Assembly: GCA_958296015.1 (NCBI GenBank)
Contig: CATQIH010000032.1
Span: 149,795 to 213,794 of the forward strand
Reading direction: 5' to 3'
Origin: Cyclobacteriaceae bacterium
GTDB taxonomy: Bacteria; Bacteroidota; Bacteroidia; Cytophagales; Cyclobacteriaceae
Length of the DNA: 64,000 nucleotides
A program made the position numbers and the translations under genes. The notes under the pieces were generated by a model. That model had not been told where the DNA came from. It did not search any database and saw only the letters and a program-made list of their open reading frames with translations. Of the stretch, positions 1 through 9,909 are shown piece by piece; position 1 is the first letter of the stretch; the number at the start of each line of letters is the position of its first letter.

Positions 1-76
1 AGGCAGCTTGGTAGTCTATCATCCCAAGCTGCTGAAAAGACACTTTCTTATTCAGTATTTCATTCATGCATTCAGA
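1..76. other. Downstream flank of manA
   Basis: No gene is visible here. The first 35 bases hold a short inverted repeat (CAGCTTGG at 3-10 with CCAAGCTG at 25-32). It lacks a T-run, so it is not a convincing terminator. Confidence 0.3.
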
Positions 77-1057
77 TCAGGGCACGTACGATTCCAGCAT
101 CTTATAGCCCTGGCTGGTGACCAGTTCTACCTGCTTGATGCTGGCTGGCAACAGATAAGAGTCGCCTTTTTTCATGGTAAAGTGCTTGCCATTACTCACG
201 ATCTTGGCCTCACCTTCCATGCATACATAGATGATAAAAGAATCTTTCTGCTGATAGTTCCTTTTAGTGTTTTCGGTATACTCCAGGCGGTTCGTCACAA
301 AATAAGGGCAGGAAACCAGCTCAACAGGCTCGTTTTGCTTTGCCTCATACTGCGTTTTGTATTCGTCGTAATACTGGTAGTCTATCGCATCCAATGCTTC
401 TTCCACATGCAGTTCTCTGGTATTGCCCTGTGCATCTTTACGGTCAAAATCGTAGATGCGGTAGGTGATATCAGAGGTCTGCTGTATTTCGGCCAGCAGC
501 AATCCTTTGCCAATGGTATGCACACGCCCGGCAGGCAGAAAAAATACATCGTCGTTATGCACCTCCTGCTGGTTAAGAATGTCTGTGAGCTTGCCATTTT
601 CAAAATACTCCAGGTATTTCTCTTTGCTCATAGGCTGGTTGAAGCCGGCAATGAGCTTAGCACCCGGATCTGCCTGAAAAATGTACCACATTTCCGTCTT
701 ACCAAAAGAATTGTGTCGCTTTTTTGCCAGTTGATCGTTCGGATGCACCTGAATAGACAGGTCGTCGTTGGCATCAATAAACTTGACCAGCAATGGAAAC
801 TCATCGCCAAATTTCCGGTATACCTTCTCTCCTACCAGTTGCCCCTGGTATTTTTGTATTAGTTCTTTCAGGTTTTTGCCTGCCAGTACTCCTTCGGCTA
901 CTTCAGAAATATCGCCTTTCACCCCGGAAATCTCCCAGGTTTCACCACAGTTGGGTAGCGCGCCAAAGTCTTTGCCCAGCACGGTCTTGATCTTTTGGCC
1001 TCCCCAGATCTTATCTTTGAAGATGGTCTTGAATTTTAGCGGATACAGTTCAGTCAT
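77..1057 (-). CDS. manA: Mannose-6-phosphate isomerase, class I
   Basis: 326 aa. It interconverts mannose-6-phosphate and fructose-6-phosphate in the cytoplasm. Class I (cupin, Zn-dependent) features are visible: QVHPND at residues 103-108 and GKTEMWY at 119-125 carry metal ligands, PAGRVHTIG at 175-183 gives another His, and DITYRIYDFDR near 196-206 holds the conserved catalytic Arg. The length fits the short bacterial form rather than the 390-aa enterobacterial form. The ATG start is good. It lies 83 bp downstream of pgi on the same strand, so both enzymes acting on fructose-6-phosphate may be co-transcribed, although a strong hairpin separates them. Confidence 0.95.
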   Translation of the reverse strand: MTELYPLKFKTIFKDKIWGGQKIKTVLGKDFGALPNCGETWEISGVKGDISEVAEGVLAGKNLKELIQKYQGQLVGEKVYRKFGDEFPLLVKFIDANDDLSIQVHPNDQLAKKRHNSFGKTEMWYIFQADPGAKLIAGFNQPMSKEKYLEYFENGKLTDILNQQEVHNDDVFFLPAGRVHTIGKGLLLAEIQQTSDITYRIYDFDRKDAQGNTRELHVEEALDAIDYQYYDEYKTQYEAKQNEPVELVSCPYFVTNRLEYTENTKRNYQQKDSFIIYVCMEGEAKIVSNGKHFTMKKGDSYLLPASIKQVELVTSQGYKMLESYVP

Positions 1058-1092
1058 ATGTTTGTGTGTTTAAAAAGATGGAAGACTGAAGC

Positions 1093-1129
1093 CCGGAGTC
1101 CGAAGAAACTTTTCGCCTTCGGACTCCGG
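1093..1129. repeat. Perfect 13-bp stem hairpin between pgi and manA
   Basis: CCGGAGTCCGAAG (1093-1105) pairs perfectly with CTTCGGACTCCGG (1117-1129) around an 11-nt loop. There is no T-run on either strand. It could attenuate or process a pgi-manA transcript, or be a dispersed palindrome. Related GAAGCC/GGAAG-rich sequence occurs at 57.06-57.2 kb. Confidence 0.7.
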
Positions 1130-1140
1130 TCTCCCGACTA

Positions 1141-2799
<1,659 letters not shown>

Positions 2800-2923
2800 T
2801 TAAATTTATGTTGATGGCCTAAAAATACATAAGTTGTATAAGGATAGAAAATAGTCACAGCCTTATTGTCGATGGTGCACAATCAGAATATCGTATGCTG
2901 ATGTTTATTTGTTACTTTCCATA

Positions 2924-3274
2924 ATGATGCAGCAGGAAGCAGGAAAAGAAGGCGAAGCACTGGCGGCGCAGTTTTTAGAGAACAAAGGTTACCAGGTTAG
3001 AGACAGAAACTACCGGTACCAGCGGGCAGAAATTGATTTGATTGTTCAGAAAGACCAATTGTTAGTTTTTGTGGAGGTAAAATACCGTACCAGCACAACT
3101 TTTGGCTATCCGGAAGACTTTGTAGATGCGCCGCAAGCTTCCCGCATCATCGAAGCTGCCGACCATTACCTCTGCCAGATCAACTGGATTGGCAACATCC
3201 GCTTTGACATTGTGGCGGTGATGATGCAGCAGGCAGCCCCCGTGATAAGGCATTTTGAAGATGCCTTTTATTAG
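2924..3274 (+). CDS. YraN/UPF0102 family nuclease-like protein
   Basis: About 116 aa from the ATG at 2924; an in-frame TTG at 2909 is less likely. The family shows a restriction-endonuclease-like (Holliday-junction-resolvase-related) fold. Visible motifs are GKEGEALAAQFLENKGY at the N-terminus, then the active-site-like E in RAEIDLIVQKD and VFVEVKYRT (an E-V-K core). The biochemical role is not settled. The gene is divergent from pgi across a 130-bp promoter region. Confidence 0.88.
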   Translation: MMQQEAGKEGEALAAQFLENKGYQVRDRNYRYQRAEIDLIVQKDQLLVFVEVKYRTSTTFGYPEDFVDAPQASRIIEAADHYLCQINWIGNIRFDIVAVMMQQAAPVIRHFEDAFY

Positions 3275-3395
3275 ATCCCGCAATACTACAAACTGTTAAT
3301 CTAACCCCAAAAGGTACATCCGACTATAATAACAACAAATGCAATCATACAGCAAGCATAATGCGATATATTAGTCCACAATAAAGGATACTATA

Positions 3396-6257
3396 ATGAA
3401 TGACAACAATCTTAAAGATAGACTTCGTCAACTGGAAAATGAACTGGAAGACAGTCTCAGAAAATACGACGAACTGTCTACCAAATTTTATGATCAGAAA
3501 AAAGGCTTTGATGATGTCAACAAGTTTATAGGGCTTGGCTGGTGGACAACAGATACGGCCAGCGGGTACACCAAATGGTCTTCAGAAATGTACCGGATAT
3601 TTGGCCTTGCCAATGATGGTCAGCCAATACGTATAGATCAGGATTTTAACCAGGTACACCCGGATGACTTAGCGTATGTCCACCATAGTTTCGAACAGCT
3701 TAAAGCAGCGTCTATTCACAGCTTTGAATACAGAATCGTTGTACAAGGTACTACCAAATACCTAAAAGTAACTGCTACACTCTCAGCAGATAAGGCTACC
3801 AACCTATGCGGCAACGTGACAGACATTACCGAGCAGAAGCGGGTGGAGCAGGAACTTCGCCTAAGTCAGAGAAATTACCAGAAGCTGGCCGCCAATATTC
3901 CACTAACCGATATTTTCCTTTTTGACAAAGATATACGTTTCCTGATCGCAGATGGTAGCTCTATGCACATGCAGGGTATGGAATCCAAAGATTTCGAAGG
4001 TAATCTGCTGGATGAGGTATTTGTTCCCGATATCGCCCGGCAGCTCAAACCTTTATATGAGGCCACTTTGCAAGGTGAAAGGATCAATGCACACAGGGAA
4101 ATCAACGGCGAATACTTTAACATGCAAAGTGTGCCGTTGCTGGATGAGCATGGCCTGATAGAGGGCGGGCTTTTTTTGAGTACCAATGTCACCGAATACA
4201 AAAAATCGAAAGATGCCCTGGTCAAAGTAAAGGAAGACCTCGAGAAAGCCCAGAGTCTGGTCAATACAGGCAACTGGGAGTATGACAGCGTAGCTAGAAA
4301 ATTTAAACTATCGCCCACCCTCGTACGGTTTCTTCACCTCGATGACAATCAGACAAATCTGGATATTCATACATTATTGATGCTCTTTAAGCCAATCTCC
4401 CGACAAAAATTTAGGTTGGCCATTCACGAAGCCAAGGAAACGGGCAAAGGTTTTGATATGGAGCTGCAACTGGCTGGAAAGTCCAAAACCTGGATAAGAG
4501 CCATCGCCAAAGATTACGATCGCTCCGATCTGCTATATAAAATCACTGGTATTTTCCAGAACATTACAGAAACAAAAGAAGCAGAACTCCGGCTCATTCA
4601 CTACCAGCAGGGGCTGGAAACGCTAAACAATATCAATTCCAACGTAAAGCTGGGTTTTCAGGAGCAATTAGACAAAGCCCTGTGTGCTGTAGCCAAATAT
4701 ATGAAACTACCCCTGGGTTTGATCAACTGCATAGAAGCAGACCAGTACCATATATGCAACTATCATTCTGAAGATGAATCTTTGCTAATAGACCAGAGCC
4801 TAGCCTTCAACCTGGAAAAAACTTTCTATAATCTTGTCTATCAAAAAAGCGAACCACTGGCAATTCCTAGCCTTAAGCAGTCAAAATACAAAGATTATGT
4901 CTGCTACGAAGGCTTTAATCCGGAAGCTTTCATTTCTGCTCCTGTTATGGTAGGCGGAAAATGTTTTGGCACGGTAAGTTTTGCGTCCCTTCATGCCAAA
5001 GAAACGGACTTTACAGAAGAAGACACGGCGTTTATCGGTGTATTTGCCCGTTGGGTAGGTGCTACGATAGAACGGAAAAATTATGAGCAGGAACTTATTC
5101 TGGCAAAAAAGCAGGCAGAAGAAGCTTCATTGGCCAAGGCACAGTTCCTTTCTACCATGAGCCACGAAATCAGAACACCCATGAACGCCGTACTGGGCAT
5201 TACGCACATTCTACTCCAGGATAACCCCCGCCCCGATCAGGCACAAAGCCTGAACATCCTGCGCTTTTCGGGCCAAAACCTGCTGGCATTAATCAATGAC
5301 ATTCTAGATTTCAGTAAGATAGACGCAGGCAAAATAGCCTTTGAAGACACAAACTTTGATGTCTGCGAGCTGGTCAACGGCATCAGCCAATCTTTGAGCT
5401 TTAAGACCAATGAAAAAAGTGTAAACCTGCATGTACATCTTGACACAGCTATTCCAAAGACAATCATTGGAGATTCTACCCGCTTGTCACAAATACTGAC
5501 CAACCTGGTAGGCAATGCCATTAAGTTTACTGAGAAAGGTGCTATCTCTATCTCTGTTGAGGTGGAAAGCGTAGCTACGGAAAGCATTTCTTTATATTTT
5601 GAAGTAAAAGACACTGGGATTGGCATTCCTGAAGACAGGCTAAAGGGAATTTTCGACAGTTTTTCACAGGCTAGTGTAGAAACTACCCGCAAATATGGCG
5701 GTACCGGTCTGGGGCTGGCCATTACCAAACGGTTGCTGGAGCTTCAAAATAGTCGTATTGATGTGCGAAGTACCCTTGGCGAAGGCTCCAGGTTTTATTT
5801 TTCGTTAAAGTTTAAACTTTCTGATCAAGTCACCGATCAGGCAGAGCCGACAAAGACACTGTTTGCTTCCGAAGTGTCTTTTGAAAGTCTGGCAGGCCAC
5901 AAAGTTTTACTGGTAGAAGATAATGCTATCAATGTAATTGTAGCACAGAAATTCCTCAATAAATGGGGCCTTGAGTACGACCATGCGGAAAACGGTGAAG
6001 AAGCCATACTCAAGGCAAAAACGCAATCCTACGACCTGATCCTGATGGATTTGCAGATGCCCGTGATGGATGGGTACGAGGCTTCAAAAGCTATCCGTGG
6101 TTTTGATCAGGAAACGCCCATCATTGCCCTTACCGCTTCTGTGATGCAGGAGATTCAGGAGAAAGTAAAAGGGTTGGGCGTGAATGCTTTTGTCAGCAAA
6201 CCGCTAAACCCTCACGAGCTATACCTGAAAATATCAGCATACCTGAAGAAAAATTAG
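3396..6257 (+). CDS. Hybrid sensor histidine kinase (PAS-PAS-PAS-GAF-HisKA-HATPase-REC)
   Basis: 953 aa, with no signal peptide or membrane segment, so a soluble sensor. A short N-terminal coiled coil (1-45) leads to three PAS-like regions (about 50-150, 155-270 and 275-395), a GAF domain (about 410-560) and a HisKA domain with phospho-acceptor His590 in TMSHEIRTPMN. An ATPase domain follows (NLVGNAIKF N box, DTGIGIP and KYGGTGLGLAI G boxes), then a C-terminal receiver with Asp885 in LILMDLQMP and the conserved Lys in FVSKPL. There is no HPt, so output needs a separate phosphotransfer protein. The stop codon is supplied by the first bases of an inserted IS. The uninterrupted frame would read six more residues beyond Asn (S-L-S-Q-N-N, stop at 7444-7446). 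Confidence 0.95.
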   Translation: MNDNNLKDRLRQLENELEDSLRKYDELSTKFYDQKKGFDDVNKFIGLGWWTTDTASGYTKWSSEMYRIFGLANDGQPIRIDQDFNQVHPDDLAYVHHSFEQLKAASIHSFEYRIVVQGTTKYLKVTATLSADKATNLCGNVTDITEQKRVEQELRLSQRNYQKLAANIPLTDIFLFDKDIRFLIADGSSMHMQGMESKDFEGNLLDEVFVPDIARQLKPLYEATLQGERINAHREINGEYFNMQSVPLLDEHGLIEGGLFLSTNVTEYKKSKDALVKVKEDLEKAQSLVNTGNWEYDSVARKFKLSPTLVRFLHLDDNQTNLDIHTLLMLFKPISRQKFRLAIHEAKETGKGFDMELQLAGKSKTWIRAIAKDYDRSDLLYKITGIFQNITETKEAELRLIHYQQGLETLNNINSNVKLGFQEQLDKALCAVAKYMKLPLGLINCIEADQYHICNYHSEDESLLIDQSLAFNLEKTFYNLVYQKSEPLAIPSLKQSKYKDYVCYEGFNPEAFISAPVMVGGKCFGTVSFASLHAKETDFTEEDTAFIGVFARWVGATIERKNYEQELILAKKQAEEASLAKAQFLSTMSHEIRTPMNAVLGITHILLQDNPRPDQAQSLNILRFSGQNLLALINDILDFSKIDAGKIAFEDTNFDVCELVNGISQSLSFKTNEKSVNLHVHLDTAIPKTIIGDSTRLSQILTNLVGNAIKFTEKGAISISVEVESVATESISLYFEVKDTGIGIPEDRLKGIFDSFSQASVETTRKYGGTGLGLAITKRLLELQNSRIDVRSTLGEGSRFYFSLKFKLSDQVTDQAEPTKTLFASEVSFESLAGHKVLLVEDNAINVIVAQKFLNKWGLEYDHAENGEEAILKAKTQSYDLILMDLQMPVMDGYEASKAIRGFDQETPIIALTASVMQEIQEKVKGLGVNAFVSKPLNPHELYLKISAYLKKN

Positions 6258-7415
6258 GGTTTCCGCACCAAAATTAGCCAGTAAGGATTTGTTTAAGATA
6301 CTCACCGCTACGGGCGGCTTTCTTTCTTTTGCGTTTGATGCTAATCTTCTGTGGGTCTTTCTTGAGCAGGTGTAGTGCCCACTTACGGACCAAATGCAAG
6401 TTGGCTGGACCGTTATTCTTTCTGACCCGGCAGTCATCCTCACCAAAAGTGAAGTCTAACTGCCAATGCAGTTTATTTTCTATTGCCCAGTGTCCTCTCA
6501 CGTAGTGGGCTATCTGCTCGGCGGTGGGTTCAAGGCTACTAATGTAGTACTGCACTTTACGTGTGATGCCTTTCTTAGTATGGCGTATACGTTCCACCAT
6601 TGCCAGACTACGCAAATCCTTCCACTGCTCAGCCTCATCGACCAAGGCTATGTTGCTTGTCACATACACATTACGTTCTTCCCCCCGCCCATGTGCTTTA
6701 TCCAGAGATTTATGTACCAATAGTTGCCCTTGTTGCTTTTCCATAAAGTCGGATACTTGTTCATACAAGCCCCCCTGATTTTCTTTTAAAGCGATTACAT
6801 AGTCTGCCTGCTTTTCTCTAATCTTCTCTACAATGGCTGTTTGCGTGCCAATCGCATCAATGGTTATCACACTATCCTGACAGTCTACTGCATCCAAGAG
6901 TTTGGGAATAGCGATAATCTCATTACTTTTGGCATCCACTTGGTACTGCCCGAAACTAAGCCCCACCTCATCTACCCACACGTTGACCATCTGTACTAAA
7001 GCGTGTTTCTTACCCAGTGGAATTGTGCCACGCAGTTCTTTACCGTCAATGCGCAGGTGTTTACCGGCCAAGCTGATATCCTGTAAGCAGGCCTTAAAGC
7101 TAGTTTCTAGCTCATGACTAGCCAAGTAACGCAACACCCGATCTAGAGTGTCTTCTGAGGGAATGCCATTGAAAAACTCAAAGCCCAATTCTTCCTTAAG
7201 GAAAACTATGTTATCATTGCCGTAATCCTCTATCTCAGAGAAGTCGTCGCAGTCAGCTAACGTGCCGCATAGGATTAACCCCAAGATATCCCCTAATTGA
7301 TGCTGACAACGACCTAGAACTCGAAAATCCCGGACTTTTGTAAAGTAAGTTAGTATTTGCATTCACAAAGTTAATCACCTTTGCCATTTATCCTTATTTT
7401 GGTGCGGAAACCCTA
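6255..7415. mobile_element. Complete ISAs1-family insertion sequence
   Basis: 1161 bp bounded by perfect 20-bp terminal inverted repeats: TAGGGTTTCCGCACCAAAAT at 6255-6274 and its reverse complement at 7396-7415. It is flanked by a 10-bp target duplication, GAAGAAAAAT, at 6245-6254 and 7416-7425. It contains one intact transposase on the minus strand. Perfect ends and target duplication indicate a recent, probably active insertion. It landed six codons before the end of the upstream kinase gene. Confidence 0.95.
6274..7362 (-). CDS. ISAs1 family transposase
   Basis: 362 aa, intact. The N-terminus (HQLGDILGLILCGTLADCDD) matches the helical domain that precedes the DDE domain in ISAs1 and H-repeat (YhhI-like) transposases. 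The likely catalytic triad is D106 (LRIDGKELRG), D169 (VITIDAIGTQT) and E295 (HWAIENKLHW), the last in the family's Y-(2)-R-x-HW-x-IEN-x-LHW context. The reading frame begins just inside the right inverted repeat and ends at the left one, as expected for a single-gene IS. Confidence 0.95.
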   Translation of the reverse strand: MQILTYFTKVRDFRVLGRCQHQLGDILGLILCGTLADCDDFSEIEDYGNDNIVFLKEELGFEFFNGIPSEDTLDRVLRYLASHELETSFKACLQDISLAGKHLRIDGKELRGTIPLGKKHALVQMVNVWVDEVGLSFGQYQVDAKSNEIIAIPKLLDAVDCQDSVITIDAIGTQTAIVEKIREKQADYVIALKENQGGLYEQVSDFMEKQQGQLLVHKSLDKAHGRGEERNVYVTSNIALVDEAEQWKDLRSLAMVERIRHTKKGITRKVQYYISSLEPTAEQIAHYVRGHWAIENKLHWQLDFTFGEDDCRVRKNNGPANLHLVRKWALHLLKKDPQKISIKRKRKKAARSGEYLKQILTG

Positions 7416-7449
7416 GAAGAAAAATAGCCTGAGCCAGAACAACTGAAAA

Positions 7450-9072
7450 CTATTTTTGTATCGCTTCAGCTGATGGTCGGGTAGCGGGCCATATTGAGGC
7501 CAGTTCCCATATGTCCAGCGAATTGAGTTTTACCTTACCGCCAATAGCGTAAACTTCTACACCATCTTGCTGAGGATCAGGAAATATCCGGTTGCTCATC
7601 GTAATGTATCCATTCTCACCAAATACTTCTACAGACGAATGATCTACATAGATATGCAGTTTTACTGTGCCACTGTCTGTTGGCATTAGCCCTACAGATT
7701 TGACAGCAAAATTACCAGCAAAAGTAGTATCGACAGACTGTGTACGGTCTACAAACAGCGACTGTGAGGCTATATCATACCCAATCACCGTCTCCTGGCT
7801 TTGTCCTTTGAATACCTTGAACCCAAATTCAGCAGCAAGCATATCGGCTTCTGCTGGCGTATCTATGGATTCGTAGGCAAATTCTGCAATAATTTCAATC
7901 TGTGTGCCATTAATATTGTTGAGAGCCAGCACGCTTTCGCCCTCCTTCAGGTTCATATTTTCTTCATGCGTATGCGCCTGCCTGATTTTCTGCAATGCCT
8001 CTACCGGCTGCTGCACCAATCGTATGCCTTCCGGATATTCCTGTAAAGCCAGCTCCCGCACAACAGATTGGGCACTCCTCCAGGTGGATGTGGGAATATC
8101 GTTGGCATATTTCCAGTTGTTGAGCCAGCCAATCAGCAGGCGTTTGTTATCAGGCGCGTTATTCCAGGTGACCCCCGCATAAAAGTCTGGCCCGTCGTCC
8201 AGAGTAAGTACCAGATCGTTGGTGTTATCGTTGGTAAATGTTTTCCCGTCAAAATCTCCGACAAAATACTGCATTTCAGATCCTTTTTCTTCCACTTCGG
8301 TATTGTATGAAACCAGCAACACCCATTTTTTCTGGTTGCTGCCTGCTACTTCCAGTTCAAACAGATCGGGGCATTCCCATATTCCCTCTACAAATCCCTG
8401 AGGCCCAAATGCACTCATGAGTTTCCACTCTTTCAGGTTAATTGACGTATAAAACTGTATCTGATGTTCCTGAGGAAGTGCCACCGCCATCACCCATTTT
8501 TGCTCTGGCTCGTACCAGAATACTTTAGGATCACGAAAATTCTTTTTGCCAAGGTCCAGCACAGGATTTCCTTTGTATTTTGTCCAGGTACGTCCTTTGT
8601 CGTTGCTATAGGCAATAGCCTGGTTTTGCATCTCGTCGGTGTGTGCCGTATAGATCGCAATCAGGCAACCGTCGGCAGACTCGCACAAGCCGCTGGAGTT
8701 GTCGCGGTCAACTACAGCACTGCCGGAGAATATCATCACGCCGTCTTCCATCTCCAAAGCCACAGGCAAATGCTCCCAATGCACCAGGTCTGTGCTCACC
8801 GCATGTCCCCAGCTCATATTTCCCCAGGTAGTTCCTTTAGGATTGTATTGGTAAAACAGATGGTATTCGCCCTGATAGTAAACCAGCCCGTTGGGATCAT
8901 TCATCCAGTTTTGCTCGGGAGAGAAATGGTAGGCTAGCCGGTATTTTTCCCGGTAATATGTATTGCTATCGCTGCTGATCTTTGTAGTGACAGCATTTTC
9001 GGCGGTTTGCGTACAACTGTAAAGCACAAGCAAGCAGCTAAAAATCAGAAAGGACAGTAATGGTGTTCTCAT
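7450..9072 (-). CDS. GH32 fructan hydrolase (levanase/inulinase/invertase type) lipoprotein
   Basis: About 540 aa from the ATG at 9072; a TTG three codons upstream is in frame but weaker. The signal peptide ends in a lipobox (LVLYSC, Cys20), so it is membrane-anchored. GH32 catalytic motifs are complete: WMNDPNG (56-62, nucleophile D59), FRDP (179-182, transition-state stabiliser) and WECPDLF (232-238, acid/base E233). A five-bladed propeller is followed by a C-terminal beta-sandwich with the usual VDHSSVEVFGENG motif. It cleaves beta-fructofuranosidic bonds; linkage specificity cannot be read from sequence. No SusC/SusD or fructokinase genes are adjacent, so it is not in an obvious fructan utilisation locus. 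Confidence 0.93.
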   Translation of the reverse strand: MRTPLLSFLIFSCLLVLYSCTQTAENAVTTKISSDSNTYYREKYRLAYHFSPEQNWMNDPNGLVYYQGEYHLFYQYNPKGTTWGNMSWGHAVSTDLVHWEHLPVALEMEDGVMIFSGSAVVDRDNSSGLCESADGCLIAIYTAHTDEMQNQAIAYSNDKGRTWTKYKGNPVLDLGKKNFRDPKVFWYEPEQKWVMAVALPQEHQIQFYTSINLKEWKLMSAFGPQGFVEGIWECPDLFELEVAGSNQKKWVLLVSYNTEVEEKGSEMQYFVGDFDGKTFTNDNTNDLVLTLDDGPDFYAGVTWNNAPDNKRLLIGWLNNWKYANDIPTSTWRSAQSVVRELALQEYPEGIRLVQQPVEALQKIRQAHTHEENMNLKEGESVLALNNINGTQIEIIAEFAYESIDTPAEADMLAAEFGFKVFKGQSQETVIGYDIASQSLFVDRTQSVDTTFAGNFAVKSVGLMPTDSGTVKLHIYVDHSSVEVFGENGYITMSNRIFPDPQQDGVEVYAIGGKVKLNSLDIWELASIWPATRPSAEAIQK

Positions 9073-9078
9073 ATGCGT

Positions 9079-9086
9079 CAAATATA
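9079..9086 (-). promoter_or_regulatory. -7 box TATATTTG upstream of the GH32 gene
   Basis: On the minus strand TATATTTG fits the Bacteroidota TAnnTTTG -7 consensus. It ends 7 bases before the chosen ATG at 9072, which would make the transcript nearly leaderless. No clear -33 TTTG sits at the expected spacing, so this is a weak call. Confidence 0.4.
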
Positions 9087-9214
9087 GTGGTTTTTCAAAG
9101 ATTGACCTGTGAAGTGAGTGATTTCACACAATGTTTGAGCCATTTTGAAAATGTTACATATAAAAGATCATTTCTGTCGTTAAGTAATACAGTACAATAC
9201 GGTACATTTGCCTG

Positions 9215-9296
9215 AAAGTGGGCTGTGCGGGGCACCCCCTGCCGGACGGTCGGCCCGTGCCAACGTGCGGTTCCCCACCGGGACGCAGACTCACAA
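9215..9296. other. GC-rich island in the 9.1-9.35 kb intergenic region
   Basis: The 276-bp gap between the GH32 gene and the next gene holds a strongly GC-rich block that contrasts with AT-rich surroundings. Small inverted repeats such as GGGGcaCCCC are visible. A TACATTTG box at 9204-9211 could be a -7 element for the plus-strand gene. I do not recognise an RNA family. Confidence 0.35.
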
Positions 9297-9348
9297 ACCG
9301 GAAATACATCGTAGTATAGTAATATAGACATACATCCAAAGTATACCA

Positions 9349-9807
9349 ATGCACCTACTTCAAACGATCTTTGTGATGGCTGTTTTGCTGCTGCAAACCT
9401 CAAAAGATAAGCCAATCTTGCTGCTCAATGGTACAGCCCATCTGGGCAACGGGCAAATAATCAGCAATTCGGCTATTGCCATAGAGGATCAAAAAATTAC
9501 GATGATTGCAGATGCTACCCGAATTCGGCTGGATATGTCGGGCTATGAAGTAAAAGAAATCTATGGAAAACATGTTTATGCCGCTTCACAGGATTCATCA
9601 GATTACACAGAGCGCGAAGGCAAGCGGGTTATGCTGGGCAAAGAAGTGTGGGTGATTGATCAGCAGAAAAATATTTTACAGAAAAATCATGTAGCTACAC
9701 TTCTTATCACAGAAAAATCGCTGGAACAGGCTCCCGATCCAGATGTCTATCTGGCTATTGCAGCAGGCAAAGAAGTATTGCCAGCCAAAAAATGTGGCCA
9801 GCCCTGA
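9349..9807 (+). CDS. Amidohydrolase-like shell protein lacking the catalytic barrel
   Basis: 152 aa with a hydrophobic N-terminus (VMAVLLLQ). Residues 24-75 resemble the N-terminal beta-sandwich strands of imidazolonepropionase-like amidohydrolases (ILLLNGTAHLGNGQIISN, then AIAIEDQKITMIAD, then EIYGKHVYAA where enzymes have GK-x-x-PG). The last 40 residues (ATLLITEKSLEQAPDPDVYLAIAAGKEV) resemble their C-terminal strands. The roughly 300-residue metal-binding TIM barrel with its HxH motif is missing, so hydrolase activity is unlikely. The frame is open from start to stop, suggesting an old in-frame deletion or a repurposed fold rather than a fresh pseudogene. Similarity was judged by eye. Confidence 0.6.
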   Translation: MHLLQTIFVMAVLLLQTSKDKPILLLNGTAHLGNGQIISNSAIAIEDQKITMIADATRIRLDMSGYEVKEIYGKHVYAASQDSSDYTEREGKRVMLGKEVWVIDQQKNILQKNHVATLLITEKSLEQAPDPDVYLAIAAGKEVLPAKKCGQP

Positions 9808-9909
9808 TTTTCTCCTGTTACATTTCAAAAGCAAAAGTTTCGCTTAGAATAATGGTTTGGGAAATGATGGCTGTATTACTATTATTACGCTTACATCAAA
9901 ATAACAACT

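Noticed and set aside
8-862. Plus-strand 284-codon frame
   Set aside because: Lies entirely opposite manA, which has complete catalytic motifs; a shadow frame.
9108-9128. CRP-like operator (TGTGAA/TTCACA)
   Set aside because: Half-sites are 9 bp apart rather than the usual 6 or so between TGTGA and TCACA, and CRP sites are not established for this lineage.
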